Below are positions 24,118-32,961 of a stretch of DNA of 64,000 bases, piece by piece (position 1 is the first letter of the stretch; each line of letters opens with the position of its first letter). The stretch is from NCBI RefSeq assembly GCF_021033825.1, contig NZ_JAIFXZ010000013.1, forward strand, positions 1-64,000. The letters are read 5' to 3'. A program made the translations under genes and the position numbers. The notes beneath the pieces were generated by a model. The model had not been told where the DNA came from and made no database searches. It worked only from the letters and a program-made list of their open reading frames with translations. Source of the DNA: Dietzia aurantiaca (lineage in GTDB: Bacteria > Actinomycetota > Actinomycetes > Mycobacteriales > Mycobacteriaceae).

Positions 24118-25757
24118 CCGCCCCCGCCCTCATCGACCGGTTCGACCAGGCGCGGGCCTTACTGGACGCCGAGTGGCTCGAGTGGGAGACCTCAGCGCAG
24201 GCCCCGCCGGTGGTCGAGGTGTACGACAAGGACTGGCAGTTCGTCTCCTACGCTGACGCCGCACTCGACGGTGACGCTGAGTGGATCAAGAACGACGCCG
24301 GTGAAGCCAACGTGGCGTGGCTCGGGGACCATCCTGTCGGGCGGTGGATGGCCGACGAGGTAGCCGAAGCCGAAGACGTGCACCTGCGCATCGTCCAGGA
24401 CGGCAACGTCTGGACCGGCAAAGGTCAGGTCATTGAAGACGCGATGCTCGAGTCGGGCGTCGAGACCGTCACCTTCGAGGGGCTGCACGACTACCAGCAC
24501 GCCAAGAAGGTGTACTGCTACCCGAACCCGTGGGCGCCGATCACCCTGCAGTGGCCGAAGATCTACATCTACTACGGCCCGGCGATCACCGGAATCAAGC
24601 AGCTGCTGCTGGTGAACCTGATGCGCCGCTACCAGCATGGTTGGGCGCCAGCGCCGGACATGTTCTCGACGTTCTCGTACCGGAACCTGCAGCCCGATCG
24701 GTGGGCGCAGATCGTTAACCCACTCGGTGCCGGCTTGCTGCACGACACCTCCATGCACACGGTCATCGTCACGCGCATGGGCCAGTTCCACGAGATTGTG
24801 AAGCCGATCCTCGAGGATGCCGGGCTGATGCTGACCGCCGAGCGGTGGCTGCCAGGGGATCCGCAGCCGTTCCCCGACCACGCCATTTTGAGGATGCCGA
24901 CCCTGATCTGGGATGTCGTGGACACCTCGGGTGTGCGCGGCCCGACGGGCACGTTGGTGGACGGGTTCATCGGTCTGGTGCGGTCGATCGCCTCTGACGG
25001 GATCACCGAGACCACTCAGGCGATCCCTTGGGAAGAGCCCGTGGAGTACTCGCAGCCCGACTTCTGGGGGACCGTCACCCGCAAACCGGCGGTCGTGTTC
25101 TACCGGCAGCAACGCTGGACTGGGGCCGAGGGGTCCGGGCAGGTGGGGGTGCGGTCGATCAAGCGTCGCGTCCACAAGGCGCTTGGCCACGCAATCATCA
25201 CCGGTGGCCGGTCTCCGGGCTGGGTCAACTCCGGCATCAAGATGCTGGTGAACGCCGCGTTGGGGTGGATCGGCATGATCTTCCTCAACCCCGGGCTCAC
25301 CCTCGGTTTGCTGGACGACCAGGTCGAAGACGTCGTGCTCGCGTTCGCCCGTTGGGACTTCGACGCCCGGGAGGCGTTGATGGGCCGGGATGCTTACGGC
25401 GACGTGTGGGAGCCCTCCGGCGGTACCGGCTTCTCGCTGTCGACGGTGGGGGCTATCCGGACCGGGAAGCAGGCCACCCAGCCGTACACGTCATTCCAGG
25501 TCGAGGTCGTCAACGCGATGCCGTACATGATTGGCCGCCACTTCGACATCGCCTCGCCCATCTCAGCGGAGGTGGGACGGTCTGGGCGCCTTTACACCGA
25601 CGAGCTGCGCCGCAAGAAGCTGTCGTTCGGTCCCCGTGGGATCGGCTGGGACTTGGCGATCGGTGTCGACTCGGAGGAACGCACCCCGATCGCCCGCCTG
25701 GGCCGGCTACTCGAGTCGACGAAGCAGATCGTGCAGAACCTGTCCGTCCAGAGCTAA
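24114..25757 (+). CDS. Minor tail protein, Gp37-like baseplate hub
   Basis: 547 residues. Position immediately after the Dit-like gene and segments such as EVYDKDWQFVSYADAALDG, WMADEVAEAEDVHLRIVQDG and FEGLHDYQHAKKVYCYPNP resemble the ReqiPepy6 Gp37-like/Tal-hub family that follows Dit in Rhodococcus, Gordonia and Mycobacterium phages. The central YYRQQR-like strand region and C-terminal LGRLLESTKQIVQNLSVQ fit a trimeric hub. It probably caps the tail tube and carries the fibre. Confidence 0.75.
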   Translation: MTAPALIDRFDQARALLDAEWLEWETSAQAPPVVEVYDKDWQFVSYADAALDGDAEWIKNDAGEANVAWLGDHPVGRWMADEVAEAEDVHLRIVQDGNVWTGKGQVIEDAMLESGVETVTFEGLHDYQHAKKVYCYPNPWAPITLQWPKIYIYYGPAITGIKQLLLVNLMRRYQHGWAPAPDMFSTFSYRNLQPDRWAQIVNPLGAGLLHDTSMHTVIVTRMGQFHEIVKPILEDAGLMLTAERWLPGDPQPFPDHAILRMPTLIWDVVDTSGVRGPTGTLVDGFIGLVRSIASDGITETTQAIPWEEPVEYSQPDFWGTVTRKPAVVFYRQQRWTGAEGSGQVGVRSIKRRVHKALGHAIITGGRSPGWVNSGIKMLVNAALGWIGMIFLNPGLTLGLLDDQVEDVVLAFARWDFDAREALMGRDAYGDVWEPSGGTGFSLSTVGAIRTGKQATQPYTSFQVEVVNAMPYMIGRHFDIASPISAEVGRSGRLYTDELRRKKLSFGPRGIGWDLAIGVDSEERTPIARLGRLLESTKQIVQNLSVQS

Positions 25758-25769
25758 GAGGAGAGAGCG

Positions 25770-26270
25770 ATGGTTGAGGAGTATCGGGCGCAGGGGGCGC
25801 CGCCGCCGATCGAGGTGGATCAGCAGCAGGCGGATCCGTCGGGTCCGCACAAGTACAAGTGGGTGTTCCATGCGCCGCCGGTAACGGGGCCGGGCGGTCA
25901 TGTGCCGATGCAGATGCCGGAGGAGTGGTCCGACGACCTCGGGAGGCATTTGGAGGCGCTCGGGTTCATCACCCGTGCCGAGCTCGACGAGTTGGCAGGC
26001 GAGGACGGGATGGTCGACGTCAAAGCGGTGCCGGCGGCGAGGATCCGTCACGATCCGCCTCAGACCGGGCCCCGCAGCTGGTTGAACCCCGGACAGTGGG
26101 TGCCGGTGTCGGCTCCTGCACCGGCCATGCAGCACGGGGAGGTGGACCTATCGGCACTGTCGGATGAGGAGGCGGAAGCGGTACGGGTGGAAGCAGAAGC
26201 GATCCGGGAAGCACTTCGGCGCCGCGAGGTGTGGAAGGCCCGACTCGCAGATGAGGGGGGCGAGCGGTGA
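25770..26270 (+). CDS. Minor tail-region protein, possibly DUF2744-like (166 aa)
   Basis: AGAGGAGAG precedes ATG 25770. The chain has a conserved-looking middle (HKYKWVFHAPPVTGPGGHVP, then WSDDLGRHLEALGFI) and a long charged C-terminal helix (EEAEAVRVEAEAIREALRRR). Proteins of this outline occur after the hub gene in many actinophages (DUF2744 type); the family assignment is from general resemblance only. Its end overlaps GTG 26267. Confidence 0.58.
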   Translation: MVEEYRAQGAPPPIEVDQQQADPSGPHKYKWVFHAPPVTGPGGHVPMQMPEEWSDDLGRHLEALGFITRAELDELAGEDGMVDVKAVPAARIRHDPPQTGPRSWLNPGQWVPVSAPAPAMQHGEVDLSALSDEEAEAVRVEAEAIREALRRREVWKARLADEGGER

Positions 26271-27079
26271 CTACACCGAATGGTGGGAGCGTCCCGGGCG
26301 GTCGCGGCCCAGGGGAGATGTTCGAACTGGCGACGGTCACCCCGCCAGCGCAGGCGAACCCGGACATGTGGAACATCGCGGAGATGGCCCGCAACGGGTT
26401 CTTCGGGAACATCCTCTCCGGGTTCCTGTCTATCGGCGCGGCCGTCGGGCAAGCGCTGGAAGACATTGCGTCTGCCCTGTTTGGTGGGCTGATCGCCAAC
26501 GACCACCCGGCGCTGGACAAGATCCGCGATGGCCAGCTCGACCTCGTCGCCCGACTCGATGATGTGTCGGGGTATGGGGTCGCGTACATGACCTACAACC
26601 GGTACAAGGACCGGAACCGGTGGGTGCGAATGGAGTTTGACGGCGCGGTCATCACCAACCCGAAGAATGCGTCGTACGTGGACCACGGAATCCAGCTCGC
26701 TGAGGGCACTTGGTTCATTGACGCGCAGATCACGCACGATCATCACGTGGACCGTCTGACGTCACGAGTCCGGATCGTGGTGTCCCGACCGGACGGGTCG
26801 GTGTTTTCGATCAAAGAGGCGTACGGCGAGGTGTTGACGAACAAGTACACAACGCTGTCGGTGCGCCATTCTGTCGCTGTTCCGGGTCCCGGCTATCGGG
26901 TGCACGTGTGGGCGTTCTACAACGTGGGGACCGCTGTCGGAATCTACAACCGGCTGCTGTACCGGGGCGGGACCGCGCTCACGCACCTCATGGTGGATCG
27001 CATCAATCTGGACGCGACTGAGTCGACAGTCGATGAATCTGTGCCGACAACGGGCGGCTCGTCCGGCAACGACGGATAA
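26267..27079 (+). CDS. Minor tail protein with beta-sandwich C-terminus
   Basis: 270 residues. An N-terminal hydrophobic/glycine part (NGFFGNILSGFLSIGAAVGQ) precedes a helical region (IRDGQLDLVARLDDVSGYG) and a beta-sandwich C-terminal domain (VRMEFDGAVITN, then WFIDAQITHDHHVDRLTSRV) of the type found in actinophage receptor-facing tail proteins. GTG start overlaps the previous gene. Probably part of the adsorption apparatus. Confidence 0.65.
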   Translation: MTTPNGGSVPGGRGPGEMFELATVTPPAQANPDMWNIAEMARNGFFGNILSGFLSIGAAVGQALEDIASALFGGLIANDHPALDKIRDGQLDLVARLDDVSGYGVAYMTYNRYKDRNRWVRMEFDGAVITNPKNASYVDHGIQLAEGTWFIDAQITHDHHVDRLTSRVRIVVSRPDGSVFSIKEAYGEVLTNKYTTLSVRHSVAVPGPGYRVHVWAFYNVGTAVGIYNRLLYRGGTALTHLMVDRINLDATESTVDESVPTTGGSSGNDG

Positions 27080-27130
27080 GTCACCGCGCACGGCGACACT
27101 GCAGATGTTGACGAGCGGGGAGGTTCTGGG

Positions 27131-28852
27131 GTGCCGCAGATTACGGGCAGTGTGTATGACGTCGGGTTGACTGGGTCGAAGGGCACCTTGTGGATCTCGG
27201 CGGGGTTCCGGACCGGAACGTCAGGCGTGATCGCCCCGCGGAGGGTGCCGTACTCGATCATCAATGGCCAGCTACCGGCGAATGTTGTGGTGGAGCCGGG
27301 GCCGGCGGTGCTCGAGATTGATGTTGGGGTGGATGCCCGCGGCGAGTGGCCGGTGGTGATCCCCGAAGGGGATGTGACTCTTCGGGAGCTTTTCGCGACG
27401 GTCTACCAGTGGACGCCGGAGGAACTGTCGACGTTTGCCCAGCTCCGTGCCGACGCGATCGCCGCCGCCGAGCGGGCCGAGACCGCGGCCGAGGGCGTCG
27501 ACGCAGCAATCGAGGGCGCGGCCGATCAGGTGGTGGCGCGGGTCGAGGGTGACCGTGTGGCGGCTGAGACCGCTGCTTCGGCTGCGGGGTCGTCGGCGTC
27601 CGCTGCTGCGGGGTCTGCGTCGGCGGCTTCGTCGAGTGCCTCGGATGCCGCGGGTAGTGCGTCGGCTGCGGAGGCGTCGGCTGGCGTGGCGTCCGGGTCG
27701 GCTGGGGACGCTGCCGGGTCCGCCACAGCGGCGGCTGGTAGCGCGTCAGCTGCCGCCGATAGTGCCGCTACTGCATCCGCTGGTGCGCAGGTCATCACCG
27801 ACAACCTGCCCGCTATCGAGGCCGCCCCTGGCCATGCTCAGGCCGCCCAGACAGCCCGCACGGGTGCCGAGGACGCCCGGGATGCGGCGGCCGGGTCTGC
27901 CAGCGACGCGGCAGGTAGCGCCTCGGCTGCTGCAGGGTCGGCGTCGAATGCGGACGAATCGAAAGTTCAGGCGCAAGCGGCCCGCACGAGCGCTGAGGCG
28001 GCACGGGACGTTGCGCTAGACAGTCGGCAGGTTGCGCAGTCTGCGAGTACCACGGCGCAGAACGCTCGGGGTCAGGCGCAAACTGCTGCGTTCGAGGCTT
28101 CCGGGCACGCTGACGCGGCAGCTGGTTCGGCGTCTGCGGCGTCGGGGTCGGCGGTCACCGCGAGCACAAAGGCCGGTGAGGCCGCGGGGTCTGCTACGGA
28201 TGCTGCTGCGGCTCTCGCCCAGGTCCTCGTCGAGCTGTCCAACACGCAGGCCTACCAGGATGTGCTGACCGCGATCGGCGACATGTCGTCGAACTGGCAG
28301 GGGGATATCGCTGCGGCGATCGCCGATCTGGTGGGACAGGCGCCGGAGACGATGGACACCATCGCAGAGGTCGCAGCCGCGCTGGGCAATGATCCGAATT
28401 TCTTCACGACGGTGATGACGGCGATCGGTGAGCGGGTCAAGAACGACGACCCTCGCCTGTCGGATGCCCGCACCCCGTCCACCCACGACCACTCAATGTC
28501 GCAGGTGACGGGCCTGGACGATGCACTGGACGGCAAATCGGACGTGGGCCATGGTCACGAGTGGTCGCAGATCAGCAAGAAACCGCCGACTTATCCGCCC
28601 ACGGCGCACGACCACACCAAGGCAGAGGTCGGACTCGGGAACGTCGACGACACCAGCGACGTGGACAAGCCGGTGTCGACGGCGCAGTCCGCAGCGATCG
28701 GCGCGAAGGCGGATAGGACGCTCGTGGAGTCCCGTCCGGCGATGTGGTTGTGGTCCGGCACCGGGACCTGGTCGCCTCCCGCCGCGGCGAACAACGGCGA
28801 CAGTGTCCTCAATCTCGACTCGGGCGAGATCCACTCGATCACGGAGGTATAA
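27131..28852 (+). CDS. Tail fibre with Ala/Ser/Gly collagen-like coiled coil
   Basis: 573 residues from GTG 27131 after GGGGAGG. An attachment domain (1-110) is followed by about 260 residues of repeated alanine-serine-glycine heptad-like units (SASAAAGSASAASSS), likely a trimeric coiled coil, and then the phage tail repeat segment APETMDTIAEVAAALGNDPN with RLSDARTPSTHDH. The C-terminus (KSDVGHGHEWSQISKKP, then WLWSGTGTWSPPAAANNG) matches fibre tips. It is the likely host-binding fibre. The repeat could vary in length by recombination. Confidence 0.82.
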   Translation: MPQITGSVYDVGLTGSKGTLWISAGFRTGTSGVIAPRRVPYSIINGQLPANVVVEPGPAVLEIDVGVDARGEWPVVIPEGDVTLRELFATVYQWTPEELSTFAQLRADAIAAAERAETAAEGVDAAIEGAADQVVARVEGDRVAAETAASAAGSSASAAAGSASAASSSASDAAGSASAAEASAGVASGSAGDAAGSATAAAGSASAAADSAATASAGAQVITDNLPAIEAAPGHAQAAQTARTGAEDARDAAAGSASDAAGSASAAAGSASNADESKVQAQAARTSAEAARDVALDSRQVAQSASTTAQNARGQAQTAAFEASGHADAAAGSASAASGSAVTASTKAGEAAGSATDAAAALAQVLVELSNTQAYQDVLTAIGDMSSNWQGDIAAAIADLVGQAPETMDTIAEVAAALGNDPNFFTTVMTAIGERVKNDDPRLSDARTPSTHDHSMSQVTGLDDALDGKSDVGHGHEWSQISKKPPTYPPTAHDHTKAEVGLGNVDDTSDVDKPVSTAQSAAIGAKADRTLVESRPAMWLWSGTGTWSPPAAANNGDSVLNLDSGEIHSITEV

Positions 28853-28855
28853 GCG

Positions 28856-29212
28856 ATGACACTCACCCTCGGGCCGGTCATCGGCCAGGTGGGCGGCGGC
28901 GAAGTGGAGGAGATCCCCGTCTCCATGTCGGGTGCCGGCGGGGTCAACCCGGTCACATACCCGCTCACCACCGTCGATGCGGGCAGCGGGTCGCTGATTG
29001 TGGTCGCGGGGGCACTGGACGGGCCCACGACTACCGCCTCACGGCCCCACTTGAGAGTCGGCACTGTCGAGCACGACAACGCGCGCAGCACACTGGCCGG
29101 GCCTACAACAGCAATCATCACAAACGCCACTGGCACGGCCCAGATCGCGATCGTAGCCCGGAACAGTACGGTCGTAACCTTCACCGGCACCGTCTACGTG
29201 GCCCGCTTGTAG
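28856..29212 (+). CDS. Small tail-associated protein (118 aa)
   Basis: ATG 28856 begins three bases after the fibre stop, with CGGAGG upstream. All-beta composition (LTLGPVIGQVGGGEVEEIPV, then IVARNSTVVTFTGTVYVARL), no signal peptide. Its proximity to the fibre suggests a fibre accessory or tip protein. No family recognised. Confidence 0.6.
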   Translation: MTLTLGPVIGQVGGGEVEEIPVSMSGAGGVNPVTYPLTTVDAGSGSLIVVAGALDGPTTTASRPHLRVGTVEHDNARSTLAGPTTAIITNATGTAQIAIVARNSTVVTFTGTVYVARL

Positions 29213-29304
29213 CCCCGCCCGTTCACACTCTCCCCCGCCTAGTGCGACTCGGGTCCGCGCCCGCGCAGAACAATCACTCTCGGCTTCTGGCCCCCGCACG
29301 TTAA

Positions 29305-29371
29305 CCCGACAGTCGTCGGGTCGTTGCCGCCGTGCTTCTGTGACCTCCACCCCCCAGGAGTCCTCTACCGT
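29305..29371 (+). promoter_or_regulatory. Hairpin and possible promoter before the 85-aa gene
   Basis: A short hairpin CCCGAC-AGTC-GTCGGG (29305-29320) ends the tail region. A TACCGT box (29366-29371), the same hexamer as in copy D, lies 32 bases before ATG 29404. GTCACC is not present at the nine-base spacing, so this is a weaker candidate. Confidence 0.3.
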
Positions 29372-29403
29372 CTGAGTCAGACCGACTCGAAGGGAAGAAG
29401 CCA

Positions 29404-29661
29404 ATGCAGGAAACCTGTCCAGACCTCAGACTTGAATGGATCGTCGAGGGCGTCAAGCTCGAAGGCGGCTCAGTCATCGGATACGAACGTGTCGAAGACG
29501 ACAACAGTCCAGGATGGATCGTCCACGTCTCGGAGCCAACGCTCCCCGACACTGCGATGGTCCGACACCTCGTCCCAGACAGTCACCTCGACGAGCCTCA
29601 TCTTCGGCAGAGAGCTCACGACGGAATCACGAGCAAGTACCGAATGGGACTCATGCCCTAA
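29404..29661 (+). CDS. Hypothetical protein between fibre and lysis genes (85 aa)
   Basis: ATG 29404 behind GAAGGGAAGAAG. The sequence opens MQETCPDLRLEWIVEGVKLE and has no membrane segment or motif. It is flanked by a hairpin upstream and two terminator-like hairpins downstream, so it is probably a monocistronic transcript. This hints at cargo status, but orientation follows the structural genes. Confidence 0.55.
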   Translation: MQETCPDLRLEWIVEGVKLEGGSVIGYERVEDDNSPGWIVHVSEPTLPDTAMVRHLVPDSHLDEPHLRQRAHDGITSKYRMGLMP

Positions 29662-29677
29662 CTCGACCGTTTCACCG

Positions 29678-29757
29678 GAACCCCTGCCTCAGCTGCGGGG
29701 GTTTCGTCATCGGGTCACTACCGGCTACCACACTCACCCCCACCCGCCAGTGGGGGT
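29678..29757 (+). terminator. Two tandem terminator-like hairpins
   Basis: First: GAACCCC (29678-29684) pairs with GGGG(G)TTTC ending near 29706. Second: ACCCCCA (29736-29742) with TGGGGGT (29751-29757), followed by TTCGCC. Each stem ends in a short T-run. They separate the 85-residue gene from the lysis cassette. Confidence 0.55.
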
Positions 29758-29781
29758 TTCGCCATTTCAGGAGGCAAAAGC

Positions 29782-30585
29782 ATGAAACGGACCGTGGTCG
29801 CGTTCGACGGTGTCGGCACGGACGGCAGGGTCGACGGGTCGGTCCTGGCGCCGTGTGTGGACCGGCTCGCGGCGAAGATCGGCGCCGACTCGCGCTGGTT
29901 CCCTTGGGGTGGGTCGACGATGCTCGGCATGGGTGGTGGCGGTACGTGGGCCGACAACTCCCGCGCCGGCGTGCGGGATTTGGTTGAGTGGATGGACGCC
30001 CATCCCGACCAGCACATCGTGCTCATGTCGTTCTCCGGTGGGTCCAAGCCGGCGCACGACTTCCTGCTCAAACACCCGCGGTTCCACGGCCGGGTACTCG
30101 CGGCGGGGTTCCTCTCGGACCCGTGGCGGCCGCACGACCGGTGGCAGCACGGCCTCCCGGACCCCGCGCCGCGCTACGGGGTGATGGGAGAGCGCTACAC
30201 CCCGATCCCTGACCGTGCGTTCTGGACGGCGGTGCCGACAGACCCGATCCCAGCCGCCTGGCCAGACGCGCTGATCCGGTGGGTCGGCGATACCAGCGAC
30301 GGCCGCATGGACGAGATCATCGTCAAGGCCATCGAGAAGGGACGCCTCGGCAACTTCCAGTTGGCGTGGCAGCTCGGCATTGTCCAACGCGATCCGATCG
30401 GATGGATCCTCGGCTTCGGCGGGCGCGTCGGGCAGCTCGCCGCCGACGTGCGCGCCTACATGAGCGGCGACCACACCCGCGCCTACCTCGAGCCCGTTCA
30501 CACCCCCGACGGCAAGACCGGCAGCTACGCCGACCGCCTGGCCGACTCGATCGCCTGGAAGATTAACCACCCGAAGGAGCGGTGA
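29782..30585 (+). CDS. LysB-like esterase (mycolylarabinogalactan esterase type)
   Basis: 267 residues, ATG 29782 behind CAGGAGG. An alpha/beta-hydrolase with the nucleophile elbow SFSGGS (S85 in residues 83-88), after a strand HIVLM. The N-terminal VVAFDGVGTDG and the absence of a signal peptide match LysB proteins of phages infecting mycolic-acid bacteria; they cut the ester linking mycolates to arabinogalactan and finish lysis. A catalytic Asp and His are expected in the second half (candidates around DTSDGRMDEII and SGDHTRAYLE) but cannot be fixed by eye. It precedes the endolysin by two bases. Confidence 0.8.
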   Translation: MKRTVVAFDGVGTDGRVDGSVLAPCVDRLAAKIGADSRWFPWGGSTMLGMGGGGTWADNSRAGVRDLVEWMDAHPDQHIVLMSFSGGSKPAHDFLLKHPRFHGRVLAAGFLSDPWRPHDRWQHGLPDPAPRYGVMGERYTPIPDRAFWTAVPTDPIPAAWPDALIRWVGDTSDGRMDEIIVKAIEKGRLGNFQLAWQLGIVQRDPIGWILGFGGRVGQLAADVRAYMSGDHTRAYLEPVHTPDGKTGSYADRLADSIAWKINHPKER

Positions 30586-30587
30586 CC

Positions 30588-32009
30588 ATGGCCAGACAGT
30601 GGCCGCTACCCCGCGGCACGTTCACGATCACCTCGCGGTTCGCCGGCCGCATCAACCCGGTCACCGGGCGGCCCGAGAGCCACTCGGGCACCGACTTCGC
30701 CGTCCCGGACGGCACCCCGTTCTACGCGTGCGCCGGCGGCACCGTCCAGTACATCGGCGCCGCCACCGGGTACGGGCAGTGGCTCGTGATCGACCACCCG
30801 ACCAGCGAGGGCGGCGGTTGCACCGAGTACGGGCACATGTGGGACGCCTACGCGACCGGCCTCAAGACCGGGGACTGGGTGAACGCGGGCCAGCTCATCG
30901 GCTACGTCGGCTCCAACGGCCAGTCCACCGGGCCGCACCTGCACCTGACGGTGTGGGAGTACGGGCACGGCGGCCGCCGGATCGACCCGGAGACGTGGCT
31001 GGCGGGCGCCGGCTACCCGGGCGAGGCAGCTCCCGCGCCCGCACCGTCGGACGGTCCGCTGTTCGGAGTGGACGTCTCCGAGCACCAGGACGGCATGTCC
31101 CTCCGGCAGGCCAAGGCCGAGGGCATGGCGTACGCGATCATCCGCACCACCGACGGCACCTACCGGGACCGGACGTACCGGTCGCACCTCGACGATGCCG
31201 AGTCCGCGGGGATGCTCACCGCCGCCTACCACTACCTCCGCAATCCGAGCGAGGGGACGACCGTGGCACAGCAGGTCGACGCCTCCCTCGCGGTGATGGG
31301 CGACGCGCGCCGGCCGGTATGGATCGACGTCGAGTCCCCGGCCGGGCTGCACGTCGACCACATCCGCGAGTGCAAGCGCCTCTACGAGGCCGCTGGTGTG
31401 CGGGTCATCGGCGTGTACTCGTACGTCCCCTACTGGGAAGGCCGGGTCGCCCCCTCGGAGCCGGACAGCCACGAGTTCGGGGCGTTCTGGGTGGCTGACT
31501 ACGGACGGGACCTCCGCGGCACCCCACGCGCTCTGTACCCCGGCAACGGGCACGCCCGCTGGGACTACCCGCTGGGCAACCAGAAGCCCGTCATCTGGCA
31601 GTACGGGTCGAACGCCGAAGTGGCCGGGCGGCTCGTCGACATCAACGCGTTCCGCGGCTCGCGGGCGCAACTCGAGGCCCTGTTCACGGGCCGGACACTG
31701 GGAGAGGACTGGTTGGCAATGGCATCAGAAGAGGACGTGCGGCGCATCATCCGCGAGGAGGTGTGGCCGGTCACGCACGACACGAAGCGGCTGTGCGTGC
31801 AGATGGGCATGGACGCCGACGACGACGGGTTCGCGAACGTGCCCGGGTGGGTACAGGGCGGCCACCGCTCGTTCTACGACCTGCTGGCGACCGCGGTGTC
31901 GATCCTGGAGGCGATCGCGAACAAGATCGGCCTGAGCGTCAAGACCCGGACGTTCGACACCCTCGTCGACCCGCCGAGCAACCCCCGCAATCCCAAGCTG
32001 AAGGGTTGA
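30588..32009 (+). CDS. Endolysin LysA: M23 peptidase plus GH25 muramidase
   Basis: 473 residues from ATG 30588, seven bases after GAAGGAG. The N-terminal LytM/M23 zinc peptidase has HSGTDF (H32, D36) and GPHLHLTVW (near 116). A GH25 lysozyme follows (about 160-370): FGVDVSEHQDG, then WIDVES near 246, then IWQYGSNAEVAGRLVDINAF. The last 100 residues (EEDVRRIIREEVWPVTHDTK and VQGGHRSFYDLL) are a helical part likely to bind wall or multimerise. It cuts both peptide stems and glycan. No signal peptide, so release depends on the holins encoded next. Confidence 0.9.
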   Translation: MARQWPLPRGTFTITSRFAGRINPVTGRPESHSGTDFAVPDGTPFYACAGGTVQYIGAATGYGQWLVIDHPTSEGGGCTEYGHMWDAYATGLKTGDWVNAGQLIGYVGSNGQSTGPHLHLTVWEYGHGGRRIDPETWLAGAGYPGEAAPAPAPSDGPLFGVDVSEHQDGMSLRQAKAEGMAYAIIRTTDGTYRDRTYRSHLDDAESAGMLTAAYHYLRNPSEGTTVAQQVDASLAVMGDARRPVWIDVESPAGLHVDHIRECKRLYEAAGVRVIGVYSYVPYWEGRVAPSEPDSHEFGAFWVADYGRDLRGTPRALYPGNGHARWDYPLGNQKPVIWQYGSNAEVAGRLVDINAFRGSRAQLEALFTGRTLGEDWLAMASEEDVRRIIREEVWPVTHDTKRLCVQMGMDADDDGFANVPGWVQGGHRSFYDLLATAVSILEAIANKIGLSVKTRTFDTLVDPPSNPRNPKLKG

Positions 32010-32014
32010 GACCG

Positions 32015-32413
32015 ATGAAGCATGTTGACGTAAGGTTGCGTATCTCCCTCTACTTCGTGGTCGTGGCCGCGGGCGGCGCACTGGTGACCTGGGGAATCCT
32101 GACCCAGGACGTTGTTGATGCAATCCTGCCCGTCGTCGGCGGACTGCTCGCCGTGGGCGGCGGCGCGACCTCCCTGCGGAACATCACTCCCGAGGTTCGT
32201 GCCGAGAGCCCCGAGCTGATGGAGTGGATGCTGATCGCGCGGCAGGCGCTGCCGCAGATCCTCGACGAGCTGGCTCGCCTGCGCGGCGATGTGGCCGCGC
32301 GCAACGCGGCGGACGCTGCGCTGCCCGCGCCGCAGCTGGTGGAGTACGTGCCTGACCGGGCGCCGTGGCTCCCCGCTCCGGAGGCGTACGTCGGCGAGCA
32401 CCGCGCCGAGTGA
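32015..32413 (+). CDS. Holin-like membrane protein with two spans (132 aa)
   Basis: ATG 32015 soon after the endolysin. Two hydrophobic segments (ISLYFVVVAAGGALVTWGIL and DAILPVVGGLLAVGGGATSL) are followed by a soluble charged C-terminus. The location right after lysA and the short hairpin topology fit a class II holin. Three more membrane or coiled-coil genes follow, so which of them makes the lethal hole is not decided here. Confidence 0.68.
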   Translation: MKHVDVRLRISLYFVVVAAGGALVTWGILTQDVVDAILPVVGGLLAVGGGATSLRNITPEVRAESPELMEWMLIARQALPQILDELARLRGDVAARNAADAALPAPQLVEYVPDRAPWLPAPEAYVGEHRAE

Positions 32414-32446
32414 GTCCCACCCCGACGATCTAGGAAGGGGCACCGC

Positions 32447-32743
32447 ATGGCCGATCTTGTCGCCGCGGTCCCAATCGGCCAGCTCGGAATCAACGGGCTC
32501 CTGGTCGCCATGGTCGGCTGGTCAGCCTGGGGGATCCTCACCGGGCGGCTCGTCCCGCGCAGCGTCGTCCGGGACCACCTCGATGTCCGTGACGACCGCA
32601 TCGCCTACCTGACCAAAGCGCTCGACTCCGAGCGGGACGGCCACAACGAAACCCGCCACCAAGTGACCTTGCTGTCGAGGTCGAGCCAGACCAGCGCACA
32701 CGCCCTCGAAGAGATGCGACGTGAAGCGGAGGGATCCGGATGA
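32447..32743 (+). CDS. Small membrane-anchored coiled-coil protein (98 aa)
   Basis: GGAAGGGG precedes ATG 32447. One membrane segment (LGINGLLVAMVGWSAWGILT) is followed by a coiled coil (RDDRIAYLTKALDSERDGHN). Such proteins occur downstream of holins in Gordonia/Rhodococcus phages and may be a second holin or an antiholin. Overlaps the next gene by four bases (ATGA). Confidence 0.65.
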   Translation: MADLVAAVPIGQLGINGLLVAMVGWSAWGILTGRLVPRSVVRDHLDVRDDRIAYLTKALDSERDGHNETRHQVTLLSRSSQTSAHALEEMRREAEGSG

Positions 32744-32961
32744 GGCTTCCACAGTGGCTACGACGGCGCGGAAAGCTACCGCCACCGCCTCCCGCCGGCG
32801 GCTGCCCCCGGCAGCGTCTGGCCGAAGCCGAGCAACGCCGCGGCGAGGCATACCGGCGATGGCCAGCCGTCGAGGCCCTCGCGGCACGGCTGGACAACGA
32901 GCATCACCGCAACCACTTCGGCGAGACCATCGACACGATCTACAGGAGGCGACATGCGTAA
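32740..32961 (+). CDS. Small basic lysis-region protein, DUF7620-like (73 aa)
   Basis: The chain opens MRLPQWLRRRGKLPPPPPAG and ends with a helix DNEHHRNHFGETIDTIYRRR, which resembles small DUF7620 phage proteins next to holins. Overlaps both neighbours (four and eight bases). It may attach to membrane or wall; no activity is known. Confidence 0.6.
   Translation: MRLPQWLRRRGKLPPPPPAGGCPRQRLAEAEQRRGEAYRRWPAVEALAARLDNEHHRNHFGETIDTIYRRRHA

Noticed and set aside
27080..27107. GTCACC-N9-GACACT followed by ATG 27105 as a fifth leaderless gene
   Set aside because: The box lacks the leading T, the ATG frame is only 21 codons and the fibre gene has its own ribosome site further on. Noted only as a degenerate copy.
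27560..28230. Repetitive GC-rich DNA in the fibre gene as a CRISPR or satellite array
   Set aside because: The repeats are in-frame Ala/Ser/Gly codons of a coiled-coil fibre, with no constant repeat-spacer pattern.
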